NCBI RefSeq assembly: GCF_001077815.2
Contig: NZ_CP011310.1
Span: forward strand, 1,178,001-1,242,000
Length of the DNA stretch: 64,000 nucleotides
Reading direction: 5' to 3'
Origin: Aurantiacibacter atlanticus
GTDB taxonomy: Bacteria; Pseudomonadota; Alphaproteobacteria; Sphingomonadales; Sphingomonadaceae
Shown one piece after another: positions 9,628 to 18,017 of the stretch. Numbering within the stretch: the first letter of the stretch is position 1; each line of letters begins with the position of its first letter. The position numbers and the translations under genes are program-made. Below the pieces are notes generated by a model, which saw only the letters and a program-made list of their open reading frames with translations, was not told where the DNA came from and made no database searches.

Positions 9628-10275
9628 GCTTGCTGCCTCCGCAATAGGATCTATTGGCACTCGGTCTTTGCGGCCTGGGAGGTGGATCTTGAACAAGGCG
9701 CCTGCCAAAGCGCTACCGACGCCAATTTTAGCATAGGTCTCATTGCCCGCATTCTCCTCACAGGTTCTGCAATCGCAGATGCCGCGAACGAACCAGCACG
9801 CGCGCTGTCAGCCAAAGCGCAACACCCAGGCCTCATGCTGGCGCAGAGAGGCATTGCATTGAACAGCAGCCCGTGGTCGCTGAGCATCAGTATGGCGGCA
9901 GCGACATACGCACCCAGGCGCATCTATAGCCACGCAAGCGCGGCATCAATCGCGAAGCGAAGGGCAACCAGAACGATATGCACTCCTTTGAATATCATTG
10001 ATCGCTCCGAATCCTTGTGATCGTGCATGGGAAATGACGGTTGGAGACCCAGTGGATTACGGCCCGATGCTGTTTGCCGCTGGAAATTGGTGCCTCATTG
10101 ACACAGGGACGCTCCCATCGATCCCGTCCGGTTCCGCCGGACAGGTCGCCTTGCGTGCGAAGTGAACATCGCGGCACACTGTAAGCGAAGCCCGCGGCAA
10201 GCGTCATTCCAAAGCGCGTCCGGGTTTTGGCCGCGACCTTGCGACCACTGGGCACCTGCTGGCCGGAGAAACGTT
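9628..10275. other. Intergenic region between divergent edd and aldolase genes
   Basis: About 650 bases without a convincing gene. A 90-residue leftward frame (9651-9923) starts with a hydrophobic stretch but then loses protein-like character and overlaps the edd ribosome-binding site. The region must carry the divergent promoters of edd-pgm and the class I aldolase; I could not define them. Confidence 0.4.
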
Positions 10276-11193
10276 GTGAACAATCCGCAGATGATGGCGC
10301 AGATTGTAGGAGGTGCCGGCTTCGTCGCCGCGATCGATCAGTCCGGCGGCTCGACCCCGAACGCTCTGAACGCGCTCGGCCTACCTCCTGATGCGTATGC
10401 CGACGAGGAGGAGATGTATGCGCTTATGGACAATGTGCGCAATTGGATCATGCGATCGAGCGTCTTCAGCGGGCGCAAGATCCTTGCCGCCATCCTCTTC
10501 GAAAGAACGATGGATGCGGACCTCAAGGGCAGGCCGGTCCCGCAATACCTCTGGGACAAGGGGATCGTGCCCTTCGTCAAGGTCGACAAGGGGCTTGCGG
10601 ACGAGCGTGGCGGCGTGAGGCTGATGAACGCCAATCCCGATCTGGAGAACGTGCTCGAGCGCGCCGCTTCGCTTGGGGTTTTCGGAACAAAGATGCGCTC
10701 CCTGATTAGCGCCGATTCAGTCTCCGGGATCCGTGCACTGGTCGAACAGCAATTCGAGACCGCCAATCTTATCCTTGAGCGCGACCTCGTCCCCATTGTT
10801 GAACCGGAAGTCGCCATCGCCAGTCCGGTCCGCTCCGAGTGTGACCGCATTCTCCTTGCCGAACTGATGCGCGCGCTCAAGCGCCAGCCCCACGGGCGTC
10901 GTGTCATCCTGAAGCTGACGCTGCCCGTCGAGGAAAATCTGTTTGCGCCGCTCGTCGCGCATCCCAATTGCGCTCGTGTGCTTGCATTGTCGGGCGGCCT
11001 GTCGCAACAAGACGCCTGCGCCGGGCTGGCCAGAAACCGCGGGATGATCGCCAGCTTCAGCAGAGCCTTGCTGCAGGATTTGCGCGCACAGATGGACCAT
11101 GGCGAGTTCAACCGCGTTCTGGGAGAGGCGATTGATCGGGTTTACCGGGCCTCGACGATGAAAGTGCTGACCAGTCCTCAAGACGGACGCTAA
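10276..11193 (+). CDS. Class I fructose-bisphosphate aldolase
   Basis: A 305-residue Schiff-base aldolase cleaving or forming fructose-1,6-bisphosphate. Signatures are VAAIDQSGGSTPNAL near the N-terminus, ILFERTMDADLKG, the glycolytic-aldolase core DLVPIVEPEVAI, and the lysine-containing VILKLTLPVEEN. Family length is about 300. The GTG at 10276 is preceded by GGAGAA and is preferred over the open frame back to 10162, which adds non-homologous sequence. The C-terminus (EFNRVLGEAIDRVYRAS) recurs as a remnant at 28430-28522. It is transcribed away from edd-pgm and ends convergently with a Usp gene. Confidence 0.9.
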   Translation: MNNPQMMAQIVGGAGFVAAIDQSGGSTPNALNALGLPPDAYADEEEMYALMDNVRNWIMRSSVFSGRKILAAILFERTMDADLKGRPVPQYLWDKGIVPFVKVDKGLADERGGVRLMNANPDLENVLERAASLGVFGTKMRSLISADSVSGIRALVEQQFETANLILERDLVPIVEPEVAIASPVRSECDRILLAELMRALKRQPHGRRVILKLTLPVEENLFAPLVAHPNCARVLALSGGLSQQDACAGLARNRGMIASFSRALLQDLRAQMDHGEFNRVLGEAIDRVYRASTMKVLTSPQDGR

Positions 11194-11224
11194 CCGCGCT
11201 CTCGCGGCAATCTGGGGCACTGGC

Positions 11225-12043
11225 TTAATGCGCCAGGACGAGCGGAATTGGACTGTGCAGGATTATCTCCTGCGTCACGCCCCCGAACACCGTTTCGCGA
11301 AACCGCGAATGCCCGTACGCCCCGAGCACGATATAAGCAGCGTCAAGCTTGCTTGCCGCCTTGACGAGTGTATCCGCGACAGATGTCTCATCGTGCGGGA
11401 CAGCATGTGTTTTCGTCTCGGGTCCATGCAATCTCAGATATTGAACCAGTTCGTCCGGAGCGGAGGTTTCTTTCTCACCGGTGACGCCAATGATGTGGAT
11501 TTCGCTCGCCATGCGCAGCAGCGGCAAAGCCAATCTCACCGCATGACCGGCCTCCGGCGAACCGTTCCAGGCGACGATGGCCGCGCCCTCGCTTGCAAAA
11601 CGCTTGTTATCGCTGGGCACAACCAGGGACGGTGTCTGGATATGGACGGCAACGTCCGCTGCGAGCGGGGCTCTTCTCCCAAGGCCCGATTCGCCGGGCT
11701 TGGGCTGACTGAGGATCACCAGATCGGCGAGGTTTGCATGCTCAGCGATGAGCTGCGCAGCAGAGCCTTCCTCATGGCGCCATTCCCATTCCACGCCTTC
11801 GCGTTGCAAACGCCCCTCGATGAGATTGCGGTCCTCCTCCTGTGCTTCGCGGAATGACTGGAATGCCTCCGGAGGCAGATAAGCGACGCCAAGGAGATCG
11901 CCGGCATAAACGTAGGAACTCCAGGGCGTCGACTGCAGACAGATAAGGCGCCCACCGCTGTTCCGGACGATATCGATCGCTGCGGCGAGGCGTGCATCCT
12001 GACCGGCATCTCGATATATATGCAACAATACAGATTTCATCAT
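11225..12043 (-). CDS. Universal stress protein with two Usp domains
   Basis: A 272-residue tandem-Usp protein. Domain 1 starts at MKSVLLHIYRDAGQ and domain 2 around residue 150 (GAAIVAWNGSPEAGHAVRLA). The second domain has the nucleotide-binding pattern GAYGHSRFRETVFGG followed by SPIPLVLAH, ending at the protein's C-terminus as usual. The frame is open upstream to 12265, but that extension reads into the IS3-family element whose end lies at 12088, so the ATG pair at 12043/12040 is taken as the start. The element sits about 45 bases upstream and may have altered the promoter. Confidence 0.85.
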   Translation of the reverse strand: MMKSVLLHIYRDAGQDARLAAAIDIVRNSGGRLICLQSTPWSSYVYAGDLLGVAYLPPEAFQSFREAQEEDRNLIEGRLQREGVEWEWRHEEGSAAQLIAEHANLADLVILSQPKPGESGLGRRAPLAADVAVHIQTPSLVVPSDNKRFASEGAAIVAWNGSPEAGHAVRLALPLLRMASEIHIIGVTGEKETSAPDELVQYLRLHGPETKTHAVPHDETSVADTLVKAASKLDAAYIVLGAYGHSRFRETVFGGVTQEIILHSPIPLVLAH

Positions 12044-12161
12044 ATCACCCCGCTCGACTGTGCCGCTTGTGCCGCTCGATGCGCCCTTGTCCGTCGTCAA
12101 AACATTTGGCACAACTCGCGGCGTAGGATTGCGGAGTGCGGGCCTCGTCTGGGTTTGATGT

Positions 12162-13182
12162 TTAGGCGGCGAGCTTGCGGTGTTGCAAGCGCCGATGTTC
12201 GAGTGTCTTTCGCTTGATCCTTTCTCGTCGTTTGATGATGGCGGGAGCCCTGCCGAAGTAGGCATCGGCAGGCGTCACGTTGTCGAGGCTTTCGTGATAG
12301 CGCTGGTGGTTGTAATGCTCGACGAACGCCTCGATCTGCTGTTCGAGGTCGCCAGGCAGGAAGTAGTTTTCGAGCAGCACGCGGTTCTTTAGCGTTTGAT
12401 GCCATCTCTCGATCTTGCCCTGGGTCTGCGGATGGAAGGGTGCACCGCGCACATGGCTCATCCGGTTCGCTTCGATGTATTCGGCCAGTTCCCCGGCGAT
12501 GTAGCTGGGACCGTTGTCGCTCAGCAGACGTGGTCTGTGCAGCACATTGGCATGGTCGCAGCCTGAGGCTGCCAGAGCCATGTCGAGCGTGTCGGTGACG
12601 TCCTCGGCTCGCATGGTGGTGCAGAGCTTCCAGGCGATGATGTAGCGCGAGTAATCGTCGAGCACGGTCGAGAGGTAGACCCAGCCCCACCCGATGATCT
12701 TGAAGTAGGTAAAGTCGGTCTGCCACATCTCGTTGGGGCGCGTGGTCTGGGTGTGGAACGCCTCTGCCGCCTTGATCACAGTATAGGCCGGACTGGTGAT
12801 CAGATCGTGGGCCTTGAGCAGCCGGTAGACGGTGGCTTCCGACACGGATTCGAAGCGAAGCGAAGAAGGGCAAGCGGAGCGCGCCCAACTAGCGCTTCTC
12901 GTCAGTGAAGCGCACCGCCAGTTCCCTTGGGCTGAGGTCAGTCTGCTCCAGCGCCATCTCGACGATCTGATCCTGAACCTCGGGTGCGATCCTGTTCCAC
13001 ACGCGGATCGGCGTCGATGACCTGTCTGCCAGCGCCTCCGGCCCGCCTTCAAGGTAACGGTCATACCAGCGGTAGAAGGTGCGCCGTGCGACGCCGAGCT
13101 GGTCCAACGTGCGCTTGGCCGGGAGATGCGATTGCTCAACGATCCTGATGATCTCCAGCTTCTCGGATGCGGGGTATCTCAT
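12162..13182 (-). pseudogene. IS3-family transposase orfB, disrupted
   Basis: The N-terminal part from ATG 13182 ([20 protein letters not shown]) ends at a TAG at 12889-12891. The rest, from [15 protein letters not shown] to the C-terminus, lies in another frame. The integrase core motifs are present ([46 protein letters not shown]), so catalytic residues survive but are disconnected. The break is a 44-base low-complexity insertion replacing 4 bases (net +40) at 12846-12889. The intact counterpart in copy 2 has 326 residues. Confidence 0.88.
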
Positions 13183-13553
13183 GCGTCGTCTCCCCCATCC
13201 GCGATCATGCTTTTTTTGAGCAAGCGGTTCTCCAGGATGAGGTCGGCCACGCATTCCTTCAGATCGCGGGCCTCACGGCGCAGATCCCTGACTTCGTCCG
13301 TAGTTGCTGCACGGGCGGTGTCGCCAGCCAGGCGGCGTTTGCCGGCCTCCATGAACTCCTTGGACCAGGTGTAGTACAGGCTCTGGGCAATGCCTTCCTT
13401 GCGGCACAACTCAGCTATCGAGTCATCGCCGCGCAGGCCTTCCAGCACGATCCTGATCTTGTCTTCCGATGAAAAATGCCGACGGGTCTTGCGGCGGATG
13501 TCCTTGACCACCTGCTCGGCAGGCAATTTGGACCTTGAGGATTTGGGCTTCAT
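13179..13553 (-). CDS. IS3-family transposase orfA
   Basis: A 124-residue helix-turn-helix and leucine-zipper protein: [20 protein letters not shown], then [20 protein letters not shown], then a coiled region ending [17 protein letters not shown]. In IS3 elements OrfA binds the ends and is fused to OrfB by -1 frameshifting; the A7 run needed is present at 13211-13217. Its stop overlaps the orfB ATG. Almost identical to orfA of copy 2. Confidence 0.85.
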   Translation of the reverse strand: MKPKSSRSKLPAEQVVKDIRRKTRRHFSSEDKIRIVLEGLRGDDSIAELCRKEGIAQSLYYTWSKEFMEAGKRRLAGDTARAATTDEVRDLRREARDLKECVADLILENRLLKKSMIADGGDDA

Positions 13554-13660
13554 CTTCGTTCCTTCGTCACTACGACGAAGCCCAAATCCTCCTTAAATCA
13601 CAACCTCAAATCTGTGCCATAGGTGCTGACGGGGGACACAAATAGGACATGCTTGTCTCC

Positions 13661-14872
13661 CTAGAACCAGAATCGCACGCCGATGACGTAATTTGTCACG
13701 CTCGGGTCCTCGCCTGCGGAGCGCGCAAAGTCGCGGCTGTTGCCAAGCTTCCACTCCTGATCGATCCCGATATAGGGCGCGAACTCGCGCGCGAATTCGT
13801 AGCGCAAACGAACACCGGCCTCGATCGCGTCGATTCCCGCGCCGATGCCCAGTTCCGGAATGTCCTGGGCCGACAGCGCGATTTCGGCGCGCGGCTGCAG
13901 GATCAGGCGCTGCGTAATCCGCTGGTCGATTTCACCCTCGATCCGAGCAGTCAGGTCACCGTTGTTCGACAGGAAAGCGGCAGCGTCCACCTCGAATTCA
14001 TAAGGGACCAGCCCCTGGATGCCGACCACTGCATGTGTGCGCTCAGGCCCGGTGAAATCCTGCCGGACACCGGCCTGAAAATCGAAGAACGGGGCGATCG
14101 CGCGGCTCCACAGAGCCTGGACTTCGGCTGTCTCGATCGCTTCGCCGAAACTGCCTTCGCCTTCGGACTTAAACCATAGCTTGTCGTAGTCGCCGCCATA
14201 ATAGCCCTGAACGTCCCAGAGGTAGCCGTCATCGCCGTCACGCACCCGGTATTCGAGTCGATCACCCTGAAACCAGAAGACCGGCGTCCCGCTGACCTCC
14301 CTGGTGACCGCTGCGCGCGATGCCTCCATTTCTTCTGCGCCGACAAAGGCGTCGGCGGCAAAGGCCGGGCCTTGGAGCGCTTCGGGCGGGGGAGGGCCTT
14401 CGGGGATGGGCATATGATCGGTCTGCGTGCCGTGCCCCATGGCCGAATGATCCATGTCCGCCTGATCGTCACCGCTCTGCATGCCGGGCATCGGCATGGA
14501 ACCGTGATCCATGGTGCCGGAGGCTGCCGTGCCAGCGTGGCTGGAGCCATCTTGCGAGCCGTGGTTCATCTGCGGGTGATCCATCGGCTGACCGTCCATG
14601 CTCGGACAATCCATTTTGCCCTGGCCCATTTTGTCCTGGCCCATTTCGCCCTGGTCCATTTGTGGGCAGCCCATCTCCGGGCGATCCATCATCTGATGAT
14701 CTGCGCCTTGCTCCGGCTGCGCATCGTCCCCGAAGGTCTGGGCATTTTGCGTTTGTGCCGTCTGGCTTTCACTCTCAGCTTGTTGATGCGCCGCGTGGTC
14801 CTGCTCTTGCGCCAGAGCCGGAACGGAAACGGCAAGGAGAGGCAGGGCGAGGAGTGAATGCAAATTCTTCAT
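13661..14872 (-). CDS. copB: Copper resistance protein B, outer membrane
   Basis: A 403-residue protein with a signal peptide (LLALPLLAVSVPALA), a long Met/His/Gln-rich linker (about residues 23-160, many MDH, MGQ and MDHS repeats) and a C-terminal CopB beta-barrel domain starting near EYRVRDGDDGYLWDVQGYYG and ending in VTNYVIGVRFWF, with a terminal Phe typical of outer-membrane proteins. CopB is thought to bind copper at the cell surface. Its ATG at 14872 overlaps the copA stop (TGATG), so the two are coupled. The IS3 copy 1 end lies 22 bases past the stop, so any former downstream cop genes were displaced. Confidence 0.92.
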   Translation of the reverse strand: MKNLHSLLALPLLAVSVPALAQEQDHAAHQQAESESQTAQTQNAQTFGDDAQPEQGADHQMMDRPEMGCPQMDQGEMGQDKMGQGKMDCPSMDGQPMDHPQMNHGSQDGSSHAGTAASGTMDHGSMPMPGMQSGDDQADMDHSAMGHGTQTDHMPIPEGPPPPEALQGPAFAADAFVGAEEMEASRAAVTREVSGTPVFWFQGDRLEYRVRDGDDGYLWDVQGYYGGDYDKLWFKSEGEGSFGEAIETAEVQALWSRAIAPFFDFQAGVRQDFTGPERTHAVVGIQGLVPYEFEVDAAAFLSNNGDLTARIEGEIDQRITQRLILQPRAEIALSAQDIPELGIGAGIDAIEAGVRLRYEFAREFAPYIGIDQEWKLGNSRDFARSAGEDPSVTNYVIGVRFWF

Positions 14873-16686
14873 CAGGCATCTCCCCCTTCGAGCGGTCGAA
14901 CTGTCACGACCTGGAACATCCCGGTGTGCATGTGATAGAACAGGTGGCAATGGAACGCCCAGTCGCCGCGCTCATCGGCGGTGAGATCGAACTGCGCGCT
15001 TCCGCCCGGCTGCACATTCAAGGTGTGCTTCAGCGGCTGACGACCATCCGGTGCGCCGTTCACCAGTTCGAAGAAATGCCCGTGAAGGTGGATCGGGTGC
15101 ACCATCATGGTGTTGTTAATCAGCTTGACGCGCACTCTTTCGTTGTAGGCGAACTGGATCGGCTCGGTGATTTCGTCGAATTTCTTGCCATCGAACGACC
15201 ACATGTACCGTTCCATATTGCCGGTCAGATGGATGGTCTTCATTCGGCTAGGGCGACGATTATCACTATTGGGCGTTGCCGCCACAAGCTGACTGTAATC
15301 GAGGACGCGGTGATCGACATCGTCGAGGCCAAGTCCCGGAAAATCCATCCGGTCGATCGGATTCGAGGCCACCGAGTCTATTCCGGGGCCCACCACCACA
15401 TTGGGCGGCAGTACCGATGTATCGCGCATGTTCATGGTGCCTCCCATCGCGCCAGCAGCCTCGGAGCCGTGATCCATGCCGCCCATCGCGTCTCCGCCGC
15501 CGACGTCGGAGCCGGCACCGGAGCCGTGGCCCATGCCTTCCATCGTATCTCCACCCGCGGACCCCGCTGAGCCGTGGTCCATACCGCCTATGCCCATATC
15601 GGTCATGGTGAGAACCGGGGGCATTCTGAGCGCCGGCACTCCTGCGCGGGCACCCGGACGGCTTGCCAGTGTGGCAACCCCCATGCCCGAACGGTCGATT
15701 GATTCCGCAACAATCGTGTGCGCCTCACCATTCGGTTCGATTATGACGTCATAGGTTTCGGCGACCCCGATCTGGAATTCGTCGGTTTCGACCGGCTGAA
15801 TATTCTGCCCGTCGGCTTGAACGACCGTCATCGGCAGGCCCGGAATGCGGATATTGAAATAGGTCATCGCCGCGCCGTTGATGAAGCGCAGGCGCACACG
15901 CTCCCCGGAGTTGAAGAGATATTCGAGATCGTCGGCGGGACCATGCCCGTTGATGAGATAGGTGTAGGTCGCACCGCTGACATCCGAGATATCGGTCGGC
16001 ATCATGCGCATGCGGGCCCACATCCGGCGCTCTTCGCCGGAAAGCTCGTAATCGTCAGTCCAGGTAGTCTGGTTGTAATTGAAATAGCCGCCGCCGACCT
16101 TGAGCTTGTCCATGATTGTGTGTGGACTCATCGTCGTCCAGTCAGAGAGCATCACCACATAGTCGCGGTCATATTCGTAGGGCTCGGGCTCGATCGGATC
16201 GATGATCAGCGGGCCGTAATGACCAAGCGGCTCCTGCAGCGTGTGTGCATGCCACCAGTAGGTGCCCGATTGCCGGATCGGGAACTCGTAGCGAAATGTC
16301 TCACCCGGTTCGACAGCCGCCATGCTCACGCCCGGGACCCCATCCATCAGGAAGGGCACCAGCATGCCGTGCCAGTGGATCGAGGTGCCCTCATGGGCCT
16401 GATTCACGAGGTCAACGGTCAGGTTTTGCCCTTCGCGCAGCCGGACCAGCGGACCCGGAATGGTGCCATTGACCGCAACGCCCGCGCCAATGCGCGAACC
16501 GGTCGTAAAGCCGGTATCAGCAACCGTCATTGTCAAGTGTTCGCCTGACAGGACATCGCTGCCCTTTCGGGCGACCGTTCCGTCCAACGCGCCGCGCGCC
16601 CACGCAGGCATGGCGCTAGCGAGACCGAGCAGTCCCGCTCCGCCAACTCCTGAGCCGATGAATTTCCGTCGATTGATCGCCACCAT
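14872..16686 (-). CDS. copA: Copper resistance multicopper oxidase CopA, Tat-exported
   Basis: A 604-residue periplasmic oxidase. The N-terminus is a twin-arginine signal (RRKFIGSGVGGAGLLGLASA). Copper ligand motifs are HWHG (104-107), WWHAH (144-148), HPIHLHGHFFE and the type-1 block HCHLFYHMHTGM near the C-terminus. A Met/His/Gly-rich insert (DHGSAGSAG, MDHGSEAAG) around residues 370-420 is typical of PcoA/CopA and probably binds Cu(I). It oxidises Cu(I) to the less toxic Cu(II). AGGAG lies 6 bases before the ATG. It is preceded by its own candidate ECF promoter (16719-16746) and followed by the overlapping copB. Confidence 0.95.
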   Translation of the reverse strand: MVAINRRKFIGSGVGGAGLLGLASAMPAWARGALDGTVARKGSDVLSGEHLTMTVADTGFTTGSRIGAGVAVNGTIPGPLVRLREGQNLTVDLVNQAHEGTSIHWHGMLVPFLMDGVPGVSMAAVEPGETFRYEFPIRQSGTYWWHAHTLQEPLGHYGPLIIDPIEPEPYEYDRDYVVMLSDWTTMSPHTIMDKLKVGGGYFNYNQTTWTDDYELSGEERRMWARMRMMPTDISDVSGATYTYLINGHGPADDLEYLFNSGERVRLRFINGAAMTYFNIRIPGLPMTVVQADGQNIQPVETDEFQIGVAETYDVIIEPNGEAHTIVAESIDRSGMGVATLASRPGARAGVPALRMPPVLTMTDMGIGGMDHGSAGSAGGDTMEGMGHGSGAGSDVGGGDAMGGMDHGSEAAGAMGGTMNMRDTSVLPPNVVVGPGIDSVASNPIDRMDFPGLGLDDVDHRVLDYSQLVAATPNSDNRRPSRMKTIHLTGNMERYMWSFDGKKFDEITEPIQFAYNERVRVKLINNTMMVHPIHLHGHFFELVNGAPDGRQPLKHTLNVQPGGSAQFDLTADERGDWAFHCHLFYHMHTGMFQVVTVRPLEGGDA

Positions 16687-16718
16687 TGAGGGCTCCTAAT
16701 ATGGATCGTACACTTCAA

Positions 16719-16746
16719 TTACGCAGCGCTCGAGCTTACCCCTCAA
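16719..16746 (-). promoter_or_regulatory. Candidate ECF-sigma promoter upstream of copA
   Basis: On the minus strand TTGAGGG, 16 bases, then CGTAA. It starts inside the last codons of the sigma-factor gene and ends about 30 bases before the copA ATG. The same motif occurs at 19040-19067 and 19079-19107. Assignment to the local ECF sigma factor is inferred. Confidence 0.6.
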
Positions 16747-17303
16747 AATTCTTTCAACCGTTCCCTGAGCCGTTTGCGTGCACGGTAAATGCGCGTCTCA
16801 ATGGTCTTTTCGCTGACCCCCAGGAGAGCGGCAGCTTCGCCCTGGCTGCGATCGTCCATACTGACCAGAACAAGCGCCTCGCGTAGGCGAATCGGCAGAC
16901 GCTCGATTTCGGTTGTCAGGCGCCGAAGCGCGTCACGCTGTGTGGCGATTTCCTCGGGATCGGGACCATCGTCTGCCACCGTCAGCATTTCGTTGGAGGT
17001 GTCCAGGCCGATTAGACGCGCTACCTTGCGTTTACGGAGCCGGTCGCGGCATTTATTAAGGACAACCGTCGTCAAAAACGGGCCGACCGGACGCTGCGGG
17101 TCGAGCCGGTGGCGTGCGATCCAGACCGAAGCAAGGGCATCCTGAACGGCATCTTCGGCTTGATGGGGGCCTCCCAGCATTCGGCCAGCAAGCGAAATCA
17201 GCCGCGCAGAATGGGGCTCGACCAGAGCCCCGAAAGCAGCCCTGCTGCCCTTGATAGCCTGGCGGATAAGGGCGGCTTCAGAGCGGTTATCGGTCCCCAA
17301 CAC
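16743..17303 (-). CDS. ECF RNA polymerase sigma factor, CnrH-like
   Basis: A 186-residue sigma-70 family protein with only region 2 (AGRMLGGPHQAEDAVQDALASVWI, followed by PFLTTVVLNKCRDRLRKRK) and region 4 (LPIRLREALVLVSMDD, then AALLGVSEKTIETRIYRARK), as in ECF sigma factors. It follows a CnrX-like sensor and a CnrY-like anti-sigma gene on the same strand, the order of cnrYXH in Cupriavidus. The target genes are probably copA-copB downstream and the divergent DUF2231 operon. The start is a GTG at 17303 with a weak ribosome-binding site, 11 bases after the sensor gene stop, suggesting coupled translation. Confidence 0.88.
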   Translation of the reverse strand: MLGTDNRSEAALIRQAIKGSRAAFGALVEPHSARLISLAGRMLGGPHQAEDAVQDALASVWIARHRLDPQRPVGPFLTTVVLNKCRDRLRKRKVARLIGLDTSNEMLTVADDGPDPEEIATQRDALRRLTTEIERLPIRLREALVLVSMDDRSQGEAAALLGVSEKTIETRIYRARKRLRERLKEF

Positions 17304-17314
17304 GCGCGGTTAGT

Positions 17315-17749
17315 CTAGTTATGAGGTTTGCTGGTGAGCGCCTCGGAGACTTGACGATCGAAGATGGTCTGCTGCTCCGGTTCGAGAATCTCGCGCATGT
17401 CGAACACGTGCTGGACCGTAGCCTTTTGCAGTTCTCCCAAACGTGCGTGGACCTCATCGATCGCCGCTCTGACTTCCGGGCCGTAAGCATGCTCTTCATC
17501 CATGGCCTGCGCAAGCCGTGCGTTCGAGGCGCGCACCGACGCTTCGAGAGCCGACCGCTCGACCGCATACCGCGCTTCGAGAGTCTCGAGGCGCGTATTC
17601 TGTTCCGCAGTCAGAACCAGTTCCTCATGGACGAACTGATGGAGGCTGCCGTTGCGCTCGGGGATCAACCACCGATCCGCCGCGATCGCCCCAAGATAGC
17701 CAGCCAGAGCTGCAAGCAGGACAGCGATAACAAGGTTGGGCGTCTTCAA
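17315..17749 (-). CDS. CnrX-like periplasmic heavy-metal sensor
   Basis: A 144-residue protein with an N-terminal membrane anchor (LVIAVLLAALAGYLGAIAA) and a helical periplasmic domain. The metal ligands known in Cupriavidus CnrX (H42, H46, E63, H119, M123) are all present at a constant offset of five: H37 and H41 (LHQFVHEEL), E58, H114 and M118 (QHVFDM). In CnrYXH the sensor binds metal and makes the membrane anti-sigma CnrY release the sigma factor. The start is a TTG at 17749, 2 bases after the anti-sigma stop; no better start exists. The gene context here is copper (copAB), whereas CnrX senses nickel and cobalt, so the true metal is open. Confidence 0.85.
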   Translation of the reverse strand: MKTPNLVIAVLLAALAGYLGAIAADRWLIPERNGSLHQFVHEELVLTAEQNTRLETLEARYAVERSALEASVRASNARLAQAMDEEHAYGPEVRAAIDEVHARLGELQKATVQHVFDMREILEPEQQTIFDRQVSEALTSKPHN

Positions 17750-18017
17750 GTCTAGCCGCCCACATGAAGGAGAGCGGCGGGAGACAGCTGATCATCTGCA
17801 GCAAAGTCACTATAGGCTATCTGCTGAGACGAGCCAAAACCGTGAGGCAGCCCGGTCGCGCCGATGCCTGCGCTCAAACCGATCACGAATAGACCGGAGA
17901 AAAGTGCAGCACGGCGGCGACGCTCGGCAATCTCCCCCAGCTGTCCGGCGCGCTGCCAGACACCGCCCATGAAATCTGCAGATTCGTGCGCCACAGCTTG
18001 CGATCCCAAAAGTCTTA

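Larger units (their letters stand above)
12088..13638 (-). mobile_element. IS3-family insertion sequence, copy 1 (inactive)
   Basis: A 1551-bp element with imperfect terminal inverted repeats: TGTCCGTCGTCAAAACATTT at 12088, and a matching end at 13638 reading inward as TGTCC-CCGTCAGCACC. It carries orfA and a broken orfB on the minus strand and matches copy 2 (33209-34726) along its length with many substitutions. No flanking target duplication is visible. Compared with copy 2, bases 12846-12889 replace four bases, disrupting orfB. A run of seven A on the minus strand (13211-13217) at the end of orfA is the classic IS3 -1 frameshift site. Confidence 0.85.

Noticed and set aside
9651..9923. 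90-residue leftward frame beginning with a hydrophobic stretch
   Set aside because: Protein-like character is lost after about 30 residues, it has no clear ribosome-binding site and it runs up to the edd start signals.
11194..11207. CCGCG-CTCT-CGCGG hairpin between the aldolase and Usp genes as a terminator
   Set aside because: Short stem without a T-run; could be a weak terminator but not enough to annotate.
12044..12265. 74-residue N-terminal extension of the Usp gene
   Set aside because: It is read from the end of the inserted IS3-family element and is not native coding sequence.
14450..14700. Tandem short repeats possibly forming a CRISPR-like array
   Set aside because: They are codon repeats of the Met/His-rich linker in copB, with no constant-length repeats and spacers.
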